This document shows, piece after piece, positions 43,094 to 50,768 of a DNA stretch of 64,000 nt; position 1 is the first letter of the stretch, and each line of letters starts with the position of its first letter. This DNA comes from Alcanivorax sp. DSM 26293 (lineage in GTDB: Bacteria; Pseudomonadota; Gammaproteobacteria; Pseudomonadales; Alcanivoracaceae). Both the position numbers and the translations under genes were made by a program. Location of the stretch: positions 310,001 through 374,000 of the forward strand of contig NZ_FNUM01000003.1 in NCBI RefSeq assembly GCF_900107995.1. Direction: 5' to 3'. The notes beneath the pieces are model-generated. The model was not told the DNA's origin. It worked only from the letters and a program-made list of their open reading frames with translations, and searched no databases.

Positions 43094-43741
43094 TAGTGTC
43101 TCATTTATTTTTTCACCGAACTGGATAGATTGAGTTCGATGCCGTTTAACAATCGAAATTAGTTCCACATCACGAACTTCAGGAAATAACTGATCCCTGT
43201 AGCTAAACGCCTTGAAATTTACGCCGTGGAAAAATCCGTCTTCCATCGAGAGTTGGTAGTTAGGCTTCACCAGGTGTATGTGCTTTATGGTGTTCGTGAA
43301 TGCCTTGATATATTTACTTTCGTCAGAGCGGATCAAGGTTTCGAATGCCTCCCTCAAGAGACCCGGCTTCATCCTTTTCATTACCTTGCCTGACGTCACA
43401 TCGTTAACCTTTAGGCGGTTCGATAAAGATACGACGTTAAGGACTTGCGCCAGTACGTCAGGTAGCGTGTTCGCCATCATCACAGCTGATGCTAGCGAAA
43501 ATTCCCTAATTCTTGTCGCTATCTGAAACTTATCATCTTGCGAAAACAGCTTCTTAGTTATCTGTGCTTCATTCATCTCGGCATATGGTTTGAAGCATTC
43601 ATCTGCCTGAAGCAAATGATAATACGTCGCTTTACTCTTCCAATCGAAAGAATCGAGAAACTCAATAAGCTCCTTTTTCTCAGCATCATTAAGAAAAACG
43701 GCGGCCTTCTCTCGAAGTTCCTTTAGATTCCAACTCGCCAT
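43088..43741 (-). CDS. integron cassette gene of unknown function
   Basis: A 217-residue soluble, lysine-rich helical protein (MASWNLKELREKAAVFLNDA). Further in are KKLFSQDDKFQIATRIREFS and GFFHGVNFKAFSYRD. No signal peptide, membrane segment or recognised domain is seen. The gene is visibly lower in GC than its neighbours and uses AT-rich codons. Its TAA stop lies in the attC site, and the unit starts at a G^TTAGCG core 10 bp before the ATG on the minus strand. A GTG two codons upstream (43747) is an alternative start. There is no integrase nearby, so it is an orphan cassette. Confidence 0.7.
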   Translation of the reverse strand: MASWNLKELREKAAVFLNDAEKKELIEFLDSFDWKSKATYYHLLQADECFKPYAEMNEAQITKKLFSQDDKFQIATRIREFSLASAVMMANTLPDVLAQVLNVVSLSNRLKVNDVTSGKVMKRMKPGLLREAFETLIRSDESKYIKAFTNTIKHIHLVKPNYQLSMEDGFFHGVNFKAFSYRDQLFPEVRDVELISIVKRHRTQSIQFGEKINETLR

Positions 43742-43750
43742 ATTCACTAC

Positions 43751-43757
43751 CGCTAAC
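43751..43757 (-). other. cassette left boundary (core GTTAGCG), with a decayed attC-like stretch upstream
   Basis: On the minus strand G^TTAGCG (43757-43751) marks where the 717-bp cassette would begin. The stretch 43751-43821 ahead of it can be read as a degenerate attC: ATTTAAT in place of R'', AATTGTGATATGAAGCC and GGGCTTCCTAATACC as imperfect arms, and this core as R'. The boundary itself is better supported than the decayed attC. Confidence 0.6.
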
Positions 43758-43966
43758 AGGTATTAGGAAGCCCGCTCGAATATCCAATGAACGCGCCGGC
43801 TTCATATCACAATTATTAAATTTGCATATCGAAACATAAAAGCAGAAAAGTCAGTCAGTTACAAACCGGTCGGTTTACGCATGATTCAATATGTTGACCT
43901 CTTCTTTTCCCTGACCCAATAACACTGATCATAAAGACAGAGTGATTGAGAATAGGCTCCAAAAAT

Positions 43967-44022
43967 TTGGGGTCAGGTCTTGCACTGTGAATGAGTGCAA
44001 CATTAAAAAGGTATCTGACCCC
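43967..44022. repeat. GGGGTCAGG palindrome, right copy
   Basis: TTGGGGTCAGGTCTTGC at 43967-43983 faces CTGACCCC at 44015-44022. The first 17 bp are a perfect inverted match to the left copy about 1 kb away, so the two copies bracket the cassette unit. Confidence 0.7.
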
Positions 44023-44040
44023 ACTGTTCCTGAAAAAGCT

Positions 44041-44448
44041 TCAACCAATCAAAGTGTCCTTGAAGTTGAACCAAGCCCAAAGGGCAAATAACATATAAAC
44101 CGCTATCATGATATTGGCTTTTTTTCCTTTTACCTTTGTTCTTTTGGGCTTCACTGACGCAATCGAGTCTCCTCCCCGAACAATGTCCAGCTCGTAATAT
44201 CCGTAACCCAGCCTCCGAATGACATCCACAGATTCACCATGAATTTCAAATGAAAACTTATCCCCCATAGACTCCGACACCCTGACCCCATCAACATAGA
44301 GAATCTTATTTTCAGAGGACGAAGAATAGGCCACTATCCATTCATATCCTTCAACTTTATAGATGTCATAGGCCCAACCATCAGGAATATCGGGCTGTTG
44401 GTTCCCCACCACCTCAGAAACTTCGTAGACATTTTTTTCGTTATCCAT
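44041..44448 (-). CDS. hypothetical protein with C-terminal membrane helix
   Basis: A 135-residue protein (start MDNEKNVYEVSEVVGNQQPD). Residues 1-105 look like a small beta-rich domain (GWAYDIYKVEGYEWIVAYSS, YVDGVRVSESMGDKFSFEIH). After a lysine-rich linker (KPKRTKVKGKKA), one C-terminal helix follows (IMIAVYMLFALWAWFNF). Topology is probably soluble domain in the cytoplasm with a tail anchor. AT-rich composition unlike its surroundings marks it as foreign. A longer frame to 44502 adds 18 residues. No family is recognised. No attC is seen right after it, so it is not proven to be a cassette. Confidence 0.5.
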   Translation of the reverse strand: MDNEKNVYEVSEVVGNQQPDIPDGWAYDIYKVEGYEWIVAYSSSSENKILYVDGVRVSESMGDKFSFEIHGESVDVIRRLGYGYYELDIVRGGDSIASVKPKRTKVKGKKANIMIAVYMLFALWAWFNFKDTLIG

Positions 44449-44502
44449 AAATACTTTTCCTTCTGAAACCGGGCTCAGATACTCTTTTGACGTACAAGCC
44501 AC

Positions 44503-45014
44503 TCTATCGATACTGCTACCTTAAAGGGCTGCACTGATTTCAATACACCATAAAGTCAGCTTAATCAGCTTTAGCACACTCGCGCCCACGACGGCTTTCG
44601 GTTCAGCTCACGCTGTTCTGGATGTTAGACCATGGTGTTTATTGTTGGACTTTGATGCTTGGCAGCCATGCTAGGCACGCACAACGCCTTTCTTGCAGCA
44701 CCAAATCAGAAAATTCACTTTATCTCAGCAACTTACAAAAATATGTAAGCCATATCCTACATATTCAACTTGCGCGCGGGTGAAAAACGGCGGGATGGCG
44801 AGCAAAAAAGGGGAGGGACATCGGCAAACTGACAACCAGACATTCAACGGTCATCAACGCCTGCACTGAAAAGGGATTGGGGGATGGGTTATTAGCGGGG
44901 TAAAGTTTGGCGCATTCACCACAGAGGGCAGAGAGAAAAGAAGGTTTTCCTCCGTGTTCTCTGTGTCCTCGTGGTAAGACCGTTTTTATAACGGCAGCGG
45001 GAGGGGAAGGGCCC
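44503..45014. other. 512-bp gap without a supported gene
   Basis: This stretch is AT-rich in its first half. It contains GTCTAAC on the minus strand near 44630, matching an attC R'' box, but no convincing R' partner. At 44917-44976 there is an imperfect palindrome of the type CACCACAGAGG...CTCTGTGTCCTCGTGGT, which occurs between genes in many bacteria. No open frame has a credible start and pattern. Confidence 0.5.
44917..44976. repeat. CCACAGAGG...CCTCGTGG palindromic repeat
   Basis: CACCACAGAGGGCAGAGAG and a matching inverse with CTCTGTGTCCTCGTGGTA form an imperfect 60-bp inverted repeat with an AGAAGGTTTTCC centre. It lies 39 bp downstream of the TetR gene (which is on the minus strand) and may act as its terminator. 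Confidence 0.5.
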
Positions 45015-45716
45015 CTATTCGCTGCCGGTTCTGTCCAGCCCGGGCACATGGCCGAGCAGCAACGCCGAGGTGGTATCCACCGCCCGGTAGCGGGCCTTCA
45101 TTTCTTCCAGGTGTTCGCGGGCTTCGCCGCGCAGGAAGGGTTCTTCCAGGCAGATGATCTGGTAGATGCCGTGGCGCATCAGGGATTCGTCCAGGGCTTC
45201 ATCAGCGGCCGCATCCGGGCGCAGGCCGTGAACCAGTGCCGCCCAGGAGGACATCAGCACCCAGGTGTTCACCATCAGCCCCTGTAGCTGCTCGTCATCC
45301 ACGGCGATGATGCCACTGCTGCGCAGCTCCCCGTAAATCACCAGCCCCCGTTCCAGCACCACTTCCACAAAAGCCTGGTAGCGCGCCGCCAGGGCCGGGT
45401 CGGCATGCAGAAAGTGGGTCAGGTCCCGGTGGAAAAACCGGTACTGCCACATGGAGGCCAGCAGCCCTTCGAAATAATGGGTCTTGATGGTCCAGGTCAG
45501 CGGCCCCTGGGGGGCTTCCAGCAGGGCCAGCAAGTTCTGGCTGTAGCGCTCGAACAGGGCGGCCACGATGGTGCCCTTGTTTCGGAAGTGGTAGTAGAGA
45601 TTCCCCGGGCTGATGCCCAGGGCCTCGGCGATGTGATTGGTGGTCACATTGCGCTCACCTTCCCGATTGAAGAGAGCCAGGCTGGTATTGAGGATCCGTT
45701 CCTTGGTGCTGGTCAT
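45015..45716 (-). CDS. TetR-family regulator
   Basis: A 233-residue TetR-type repressor. The N-terminal HTH is at about residues 4-50 (TKERILNTSLALFNREGERN, then IAEALGISPGNLYYHFRNKG). The remainder is a helical ligand domain with hydrophobic helices, consistent with a fatty-acid-like or aldehyde effector. It is divergent from the aldehyde dehydrogenase operon and a palindromic operator lies between. It most likely represses both genes and is released by an alcohol, aldehyde or fatty acid; the ligand is inference. Confidence 0.9.
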   Translation of the reverse strand: MTSTKERILNTSLALFNREGERNVTTNHIAEALGISPGNLYYHFRNKGTIVAALFERYSQNLLALLEAPQGPLTWTIKTHYFEGLLASMWQYRFFHRDLTHFLHADPALAARYQAFVEVVLERGLVIYGELRSSGIIAVDDEQLQGLMVNTWVLMSSWAALVHGLRPDAAADEALDESLMRHGIYQIICLEEPFLRGEAREHLEEMKARYRAVDTTSALLLGHVPGLDRTGSE

Positions 45717-45750
45717 TGTGGGCCAAATGTAGTGATTTTATTACTGCCGG

Positions 45751-45779
45751 TTGACTCCTAGAGTAATTACTCTAAAAAT
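45751..45779. promoter_or_regulatory. TetR operator and promoter of the aldehyde dehydrogenase operon
   Basis: A perfect 16-bp palindrome TAGAGTAATTACTCTA lies at 45759-45774. On the plus strand a -35-like TTGACT (45751-45756) and a -10-like TAAAAA (45773-45778) surround it, so bound TetR would block RNA polymerase. It lies between the tetR and aldehyde dehydrogenase start codons. Confidence 0.65.
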
Positions 45780-45865
45780 CAGACTCAAGGTTAATTTTTG
45801 ATCGCCAGCCAGGGCTGGCGGCCTTGCCATCATACATAATGAAAAGCCTCGGGAGGCAAGTGACC

Positions 45866-47308
45866 ATGGTCGCCGAAGTGAAAGATCTCCACAGCAACAA
45901 TGCTGACGTCGAACGCATGCAGCAGATCTTTGCTGCCCAGAAAGCGGCCTACCGCCAGCACCCTTACCCCAGCGCGGAGCAGCGCATCGAGCTGATCAGC
46001 CGCATCAAGCCGCTGCTGCTGTATAACCTGGATGCCTGGATCGAGGCCCTCAACAACGATTTCACCACCCGCGCCGCCGACGAAACCAAGTTGGCGGAAA
46101 TGCTGATCACCCTGGAAGGGCTCAAGTACACCACCAAGAAGCTGCGCAAGTGGATGAAGCCCCAGAAGCGTAGCGTCAGCGCACTGAGCTGGCCGGGCAA
46201 GACCTGGGTGGAATACCAGCCGCTGGGCGTGGTGGGCATCATGGTGCCCTGGAACTACCCGATCCAGCTGGCGGTGGTGCCGCTGATTACTGCCCTGGCC
46301 GCCGGCAACCGGGTGATGATCAAGATGAGCGAAGCCACGCCGCGCACCGGTGCGCTGCTGGAAAAACTGATCGCCGACACCTTCCCGGAAGAACAGGTGG
46401 CCGTGATCAATGGCGAAGTGGATGTGGCCCAGGCGTTTTCCAGCCTGCCGTTTGACCACCTGCTGTTCACCGGCTCCACCACCGTGGGCCGCCACATCAT
46501 GCGCGCCGCCGCCGCCAACCTGACCCCGGTGACCCTGGAGCTGGGCGGCAAGAGCCCCTGCATTATCGGCCAGGACTTCCCCATGAAGGACGCTGCCGAG
46601 CGGATCGCCTTCGGCAAGTGCCTGAACTCCGGCCAGACCTGTGTGGCCCCGGATTACATCCTCTGCCCGGAAAACCGGGTGCAGGAATTTGTGGACGCCT
46701 GGAAAGCCCAGGTGGCCCAGTCCTACCCGACCATGCTCAACAATCCGGACTTCACCGCCATCGTCAACCCGCGCCAGTACGGCCGTCTGCAGGGCTACCT
46801 GAAGGATGCCCGTGAAAAGGGCGCGGATGTGATCGAGATCAACCCGGCCAATGAAGATTTCACCGGCAGCCAGAAGATCCCCCATACCCTGGTGCTGAAC
46901 GTGACCGACGACATGCAGATCGCCCAGGACGAGATCTTTGGTCCGCTGATGATCGTGGTGCCCTACAAGAACCTGGATGACGCCATCGACTACGTGAACG
47001 AGCGTCCCCGTCCGCTGGCCCTGTATTACTTCGACTGGGATCAGGGCAACTGTGACCGGGTGCTGAAGAACACCCACTCCGGCGGTGTCTGCCTGAACGA
47101 CACCATCTCCCATGTGGGCGTGGACGATATTCCGTTCGGCGGCGTGGGCGATTCCGGTATGGGCGCCTACCACGGTCCGGAAGGTTTCCTGACCTTCTCC
47201 CAGGCCAAGGGCATCTACAAGAAGGGCAAGTTCAACGCCACCAAGTTTATCCTGCCTCCTTACGGCCGTGGCATGCACAAGATCATCGACAAGTACTTTT
47301 TGAAATAA
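45866..47308 (+). CDS. coniferyl-type (fatty) aldehyde dehydrogenase
   Basis: A 480-residue NAD(P)-dependent aldehyde dehydrogenase of the coniferyl aldehyde dehydrogenase group. Motifs: GVVGIMVPWNYPIQLAVVPL, VTLELGGKSPCIIG (catalytic Glu), and the catalytic Cys in NSGQTCVAPDYIL; a C-terminal FGGVGDSGMGAYHGPEGF. The group oxidises long or aromatic aldehydes. It is the first gene of an operon with a Tat protein and a GMC oxidoreductase, so it likely completes oxidation of an alcohol to an acid. The start at 45866 has GGGAGG upstream; two earlier ATGs (45824, 45839) lack one. Confidence 0.93.
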   Translation: MVAEVKDLHSNNADVERMQQIFAAQKAAYRQHPYPSAEQRIELISRIKPLLLYNLDAWIEALNNDFTTRAADETKLAEMLITLEGLKYTTKKLRKWMKPQKRSVSALSWPGKTWVEYQPLGVVGIMVPWNYPIQLAVVPLITALAAGNRVMIKMSEATPRTGALLEKLIADTFPEEQVAVINGEVDVAQAFSSLPFDHLLFTGSTTVGRHIMRAAAANLTPVTLELGGKSPCIIGQDFPMKDAAERIAFGKCLNSGQTCVAPDYILCPENRVQEFVDAWKAQVAQSYPTMLNNPDFTAIVNPRQYGRLQGYLKDAREKGADVIEINPANEDFTGSQKIPHTLVLNVTDDMQIAQDEIFGPLMIVVPYKNLDDAIDYVNERPRPLALYYFDWDQGNCDRVLKNTHSGGVCLNDTISHVGVDDIPFGGVGDSGMGAYHGPEGFLTFSQAKGIYKKGKFNATKFILPPYGRGMHKIIDKYFLK

Positions 47309-47340
47309 CAACGACGGTTACAGGGTTACCGTTACCTTGC

Positions 47341-47407
47341 TGTAGGAGCGTCGCTGGCGGCGCGATAACCCGACGTGTGGAATCGCGCCGCCAGCGCCAC
47401 CCCTACA
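47341..47407. repeat. REP-like pair, GCTGGCGGC subfamily, inside an operon
   Basis: TGTAGGAGCGTCGCTGGCGG at 47341 faces an inverse copy ending at 47407, with three substitutions in the right arm. The hairpin lies between the aldehyde dehydrogenase gene and the Tat protein gene. It might reduce expression of the downstream genes. Confidence 0.8.
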
Positions 47408-47437
47408 GATAACGACAAACAACAATAAGAGTGTGCT

Positions 47438-47971
47438 ATGGACCAGGGAATTGACCGCCGCAGCTTTCTCAAGCTGGGCGCCGCCGGTAGTGCCTTGCTG
47501 GCCACCGGCTCCAGCCTCACCTTGCTCACCGGCTGTTCCAGCAATGACGGCCCGGCGGCAGGGTATCGCCATTTTCGCCAACAGGATGTGGACCTGCTCA
47601 CCCCGCTGGTCGGCGCCGTGCTGGGCAAGGCCCTCACGGATGTGGGCGCCAGTGCCGAAGACGGCATGAAGGCTTACGACGATCTGCTGGACGGGGCCAT
47701 GCCCGGCACCCGGGCCACCCTGTTCCAGATTCTTGATCTGATGCAGCTGGGCGCCGCCCGCTGGTTTATCACCGGCACCTGGGCCAGCTTTGCCGAGCAG
47801 AGCGAGGACGAGCTGCAACAGACCCTGGCCCACTGGTCCGCCAGTGATCGGGGCCTGTCGCGCATGGCCTTCAAGGGCCTCACCCAGCCCATGTTCATGG
47901 CCTGGTATGTGAAACCCGAGGCCGCGCGCAGCACCGGCTACCCGGGCCCCCCACAAAAAATCGTCGCCTGA
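47438..47971 (+). CDS. Tat-exported protein, gluconate dehydrogenase subunit 3-like
   Basis: A 177-residue protein with a twin-arginine signal, RRSFLK at residues 7-12, then a hydrophobic stretch ending in a lipobox-like LTGC (Cys36). It may therefore be a Tat-exported lipoprotein. The mature helical part resembles the small subunit that accompanies GMC-type dehydrogenases (AAGYRHFRQQDVDLLTPLVG, FQILDLMQLGAARWFITGTW). It lies between the aldehyde dehydrogenase and the GMC oxidoreductase, and it would help assemble or export the flavoprotein or pass electrons from it. The partner role is inference from context. Confidence 0.75.
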   Translation: MDQGIDRRSFLKLGAAGSALLATGSSLTLLTGCSSNDGPAAGYRHFRQQDVDLLTPLVGAVLGKALTDVGASAEDGMKAYDDLLDGAMPGTRATLFQILDLMQLGAARWFITGTWASFAEQSEDELQQTLAHWSASDRGLSRMAFKGLTQPMFMAWYVKPEAARSTGYPGPPQKIVA

Positions 47972-48018
47972 ACAGCAACGCTTTTTCTGCACCAGCCCGA
48001 AAATAAAAGGACAACGCC

Positions 48019-49635
48019 ATGCAGGATCTGTCTTCCCTGCCCATCAAGGGCATTAACGACCCGTGGAAAACCGGCATCAAGAACGGCTGGGATGTAATCG
48101 ACGGGCGTACCGTTTCCGCTGACCGCACCCTGGAAGCGGATGTGGTAATCATCGGCACCGGTGCCGGCGGCGGCGTCAGCGCGGAAATTCTCACCCAGCG
48201 CGGCCTCAAGGTGATTCTCATCGAAGCCGGCAAGCTGATGAGTTCTGACGACTTCACCCTGAACGAAGGCGAGGCCTACCGGGACCTGTATCAGGAAGGC
48301 GCCATGCGCGCCACCAAGGATGCCGGCATGACCATTCTGCAGGGCCGCACTGTGGGCGGCACCACCGTGGTCAACTGGACCAGCTCCTTCCGCACCCCCA
48401 GTGAAACCCTGCAGTACTGGCAGGACACCTTCGGGGTGGAAAACCTGCTGCGCAATGATCTGGAACCCTGGTTCCGGAAGATGGAGGAACGGCTCAAGAT
48501 CAGCCAGTGGATCATGCCCCCCAACGCCAACAACGACGTGCTGAAAAAGGGCTGCGACGCGTTGGGCTGGGAATGGGCGGTGATCCCGCGCAATGTGGAA
48601 GGCTGCTGGAACATCGGCTATTGCGGTATGGGTTGTCCCACCAACGCCAAGCAATCCATGCTGGTGACCACCCTGCCTGCCGCCATGAATAATGGCGCCA
48701 CCCTGATCCACAGCGCCCAGGCCCACCGCCTGCTTATCGACGGCGACACCGTCACCGGGGTGGAAGTGCGTCCGCTCAACAACGACAAGGTGCCCACCGG
48801 CGCCACCGTTACCGTCAAGGCGAAAACCGTGATTGCGTCCGGCGGCGGTATCCAGACCCCGGCCTTGCTGATGCGTTCCGACGCACCGGACCCCCAGGGC
48901 CGGGTGGGCAAGCGCACCTTCCTGCACCCGACCACTTTCACTTTCGGCATTTATGACCAGGAAGTGGCACCGTACTACGGCGCACCGCAATCCCTCTATT
49001 CCGACGAGTTCGTGTTCAAGCACGGGGTGGACGGCCCGGCAGGGTACAAGCTGGAAATGATGCCCATGCACCCGGGCCTCACCGGTGCCCTGATGGGCGG
49101 TTACGGTGGCGATGCCCGCAACGAAATCGAGCGGCTGCCGAACCTGGCCTCCTCCATCGCCCTGTTGCGAGACGGTTTCCACGCCGACAACCCGGGCGGC
49201 AATGTGGAACTGCGCGATAATGGCGAGCCGGTCATCGACTATCCGGTTGACGCCTATCTGCTGGAAGGCGCCAAGCGCTCCCACCTGACCATGGCGGAAA
49301 TGCACTTCGCGGCAGGGGCCAAAGAGATCCGGCCCAGCCATAGCCATGCGGGCTATTACAAAAGCTGGAAAGAGGCCAAAGAGGCCATCAACAAGCTGGC
49401 CTATGATCCGGTGATCACCGGCCTGGGCAGCGCCCATGTGATGGGCGGCTGTGCCATGGGCCAGGATGCGTCCCAGTGTGTGGTGAACAGCGATGGCAGC
49501 TACAAATACCTGAACGGCCTCTACATTATCGACGGGTCCGTGTTCCCCACCAGTCTGGGCGTCAATCCGCAGCTCACTATCTATGGCATGAGCGCCCGCA
49601 ACGCCACCGCCCTGGCAGACAAACTGAAAGCCTGA
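48019..49635 (+). CDS. GMC-family FAD alcohol oxidoreductase
   Basis: A 538-residue flavoprotein of the glucose-methanol-choline family. The ADP-binding loop is VVIIGTGAGGGVSAEILTQR (about residues 36-55). Other parts are GRTVGGTTVVNWTSSFRTP and the C-terminal DGSVFPTSLGVNPQLTIYGM. The active-site His/Asn pair is expected in GLGSAHVMGGCAMG and VNPQ. It probably oxidises an alcohol to the aldehyde used by the first gene. Together with the Tat subunit it may work at the periplasmic face. Confidence 0.93.
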   Translation: MQDLSSLPIKGINDPWKTGIKNGWDVIDGRTVSADRTLEADVVIIGTGAGGGVSAEILTQRGLKVILIEAGKLMSSDDFTLNEGEAYRDLYQEGAMRATKDAGMTILQGRTVGGTTVVNWTSSFRTPSETLQYWQDTFGVENLLRNDLEPWFRKMEERLKISQWIMPPNANNDVLKKGCDALGWEWAVIPRNVEGCWNIGYCGMGCPTNAKQSMLVTTLPAAMNNGATLIHSAQAHRLLIDGDTVTGVEVRPLNNDKVPTGATVTVKAKTVIASGGGIQTPALLMRSDAPDPQGRVGKRTFLHPTTFTFGIYDQEVAPYYGAPQSLYSDEFVFKHGVDGPAGYKLEMMPMHPGLTGALMGGYGGDARNEIERLPNLASSIALLRDGFHADNPGGNVELRDNGEPVIDYPVDAYLLEGAKRSHLTMAEMHFAAGAKEIRPSHSHAGYYKSWKEAKEAINKLAYDPVITGLGSAHVMGGCAMGQDASQCVVNSDGSYKYLNGLYIIDGSVFPTSLGVNPQLTIYGMSARNATALADKLKA

Positions 49636-49772
49636 CCTGCCTGCACCGACCTTGCGCCGTTAGCCCCCAACGGGGCAGGGTCGTGCCCTTTGCCCTTCCA
49701 GCCGCTCCCGATTTCACCCCGATACCTCAGGTAGCAGGGGAAGCCGGACGCCAAATAGGGTATAAGTGCGGC

Positions 49773-50636
49773 ATGAAAACCCCGCAACGATTACAACCCC
49801 TGGTAGATGACGGTCTCATCGACGAGGTCATCAGCCGTCTTATGAGTGGCAAGGAGGCGGATATCTTCGTGGTCCGCTGTGGCGACGAGATACGCTGCGC
49901 GAAAGTCTACAAGGAAGCCGCCAAACGGAACTTCAAGAAAGCGGCCCAGTACCGGGAAGGCCGCAAGGTCCGTAACAGCCGCCGCAGCCGGGCCATGGAG
50001 AAAGGCTCCAAGTTCGGCCGGGAACAGCAGGAAAAAATCTGGCAGAGCGCCGAGGTGGATGCCCTGCGCCGACTGGCCGAGGCCGGCGTGCGCGTGCCCA
50101 AGCCCTACGACATGCTCGAAGGGGTGCTGCTGATGGAGCTGGTCACCGACGATGACGGTGACGTGGCCCCGCGCCTCAGTGAAGTGGTGATGTCCGCCGA
50201 ACAGGCAGAAGAAGATCATGCGCTGATGATGCAGTACGTGGTGCGCATGCTGTGCGCCGGCATCATCCACGGCGACCTGTCCGAGTTCAACGTGCTGGTG
50301 GACGACTACGGCCCGGTGATCATCGACCTGCCCCAGGCCGTGGACGCCGCCGCCAATAACAGCGCCGAAGCCATGCTCTACCGGGACGTGGACAACATGA
50401 CCCGCTATTACGGCCAGTACGCGCCCTCACTACGCGGCAGTCGTTACGGCCAGGAAATCTGGGCGTTGTATGAAAGCGGCGAACTGACCCCGGACAGCGA
50501 ACTCACCGGCCAGGTAGAGGACGACGACCATATTGCCGACGTGGACGACGTGCTGGCAGAGATCAAGGCGGCGTTCGAGGAAGAACAGGAACGTCGCGAA
50601 CGGCTCAGCGGCGACGCGGAAGACAGTGGTTATTGA
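49773..50636 (+). CDS. RIO-type serine/threonine kinase
   Basis: A 287-residue atypical protein kinase of the RIO1 family. The N-terminal ATP region includes GKEADIFVVRCGDEIRCAKV (Lys about residue 45). The catalytic loop is HGDLSEFNVLVDDYG with Asp about 171, and the metal-binding Asp is in VIIDLPQAVDAAAN. The C-terminal tail is rich in Glu and Asp. Bacterial RIO1-like kinases have unclear roles. The ATG at 49773 fits; an earlier in-frame ATG inside the GMC gene is rejected. Confidence 0.9.
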   Translation: MKTPQRLQPLVDDGLIDEVISRLMSGKEADIFVVRCGDEIRCAKVYKEAAKRNFKKAAQYREGRKVRNSRRSRAMEKGSKFGREQQEKIWQSAEVDALRRLAEAGVRVPKPYDMLEGVLLMELVTDDDGDVAPRLSEVVMSAEQAEEDHALMMQYVVRMLCAGIIHGDLSEFNVLVDDYGPVIIDLPQAVDAAANNSAEAMLYRDVDNMTRYYGQYAPSLRGSRYGQEIWALYESGELTPDSELTGQVEDDDHIADVDDVLAEIKAAFEEEQERRERLSGDAEDSGY

Positions 50637-50686
50637 ACGGCCCTGTCCACGATCCGCTTTCCACGCATTTTAAAATAGAAGACAGG

Positions 50687-50768
50687 GTAGGGTGCACTGA
50701 GCCTGAGGCGAACTGCACCAATTCGGCGTTTGGATGGTGCAGTTCGCCTTAGGCTCAGTGCACCCTAC
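50687..50768. repeat. 34-bp inverted repeat GTAGGGTGCACTGAG
   Basis: Arms 50687-50720 and 50735-50768 match over 34 bp with one mismatch (core GGTGCACTGAGCCT...GGCGAACTGCACCA). The right arm contains the stop codon of the next minus-strand gene. It is a different family from the TGTAGGAGC repeats and would act as a terminator for both neighbours. Confidence 0.75.

Noticed and set aside
44619-44640. A second attC site near 44.6 kb
   Set aside because: Only the R'' box matches (GTCTAAC). No GTTRRRY partner with pairing arms is present within 140 bp, so it is kept as a weak hint only.
45830-47311. Open frame of 493 codons antisense to the aldehyde dehydrogenase
   Set aside because: The sense strand carries the catalytic Glu and Cys motifs; the antisense translation is a H/G/V-rich shadow.
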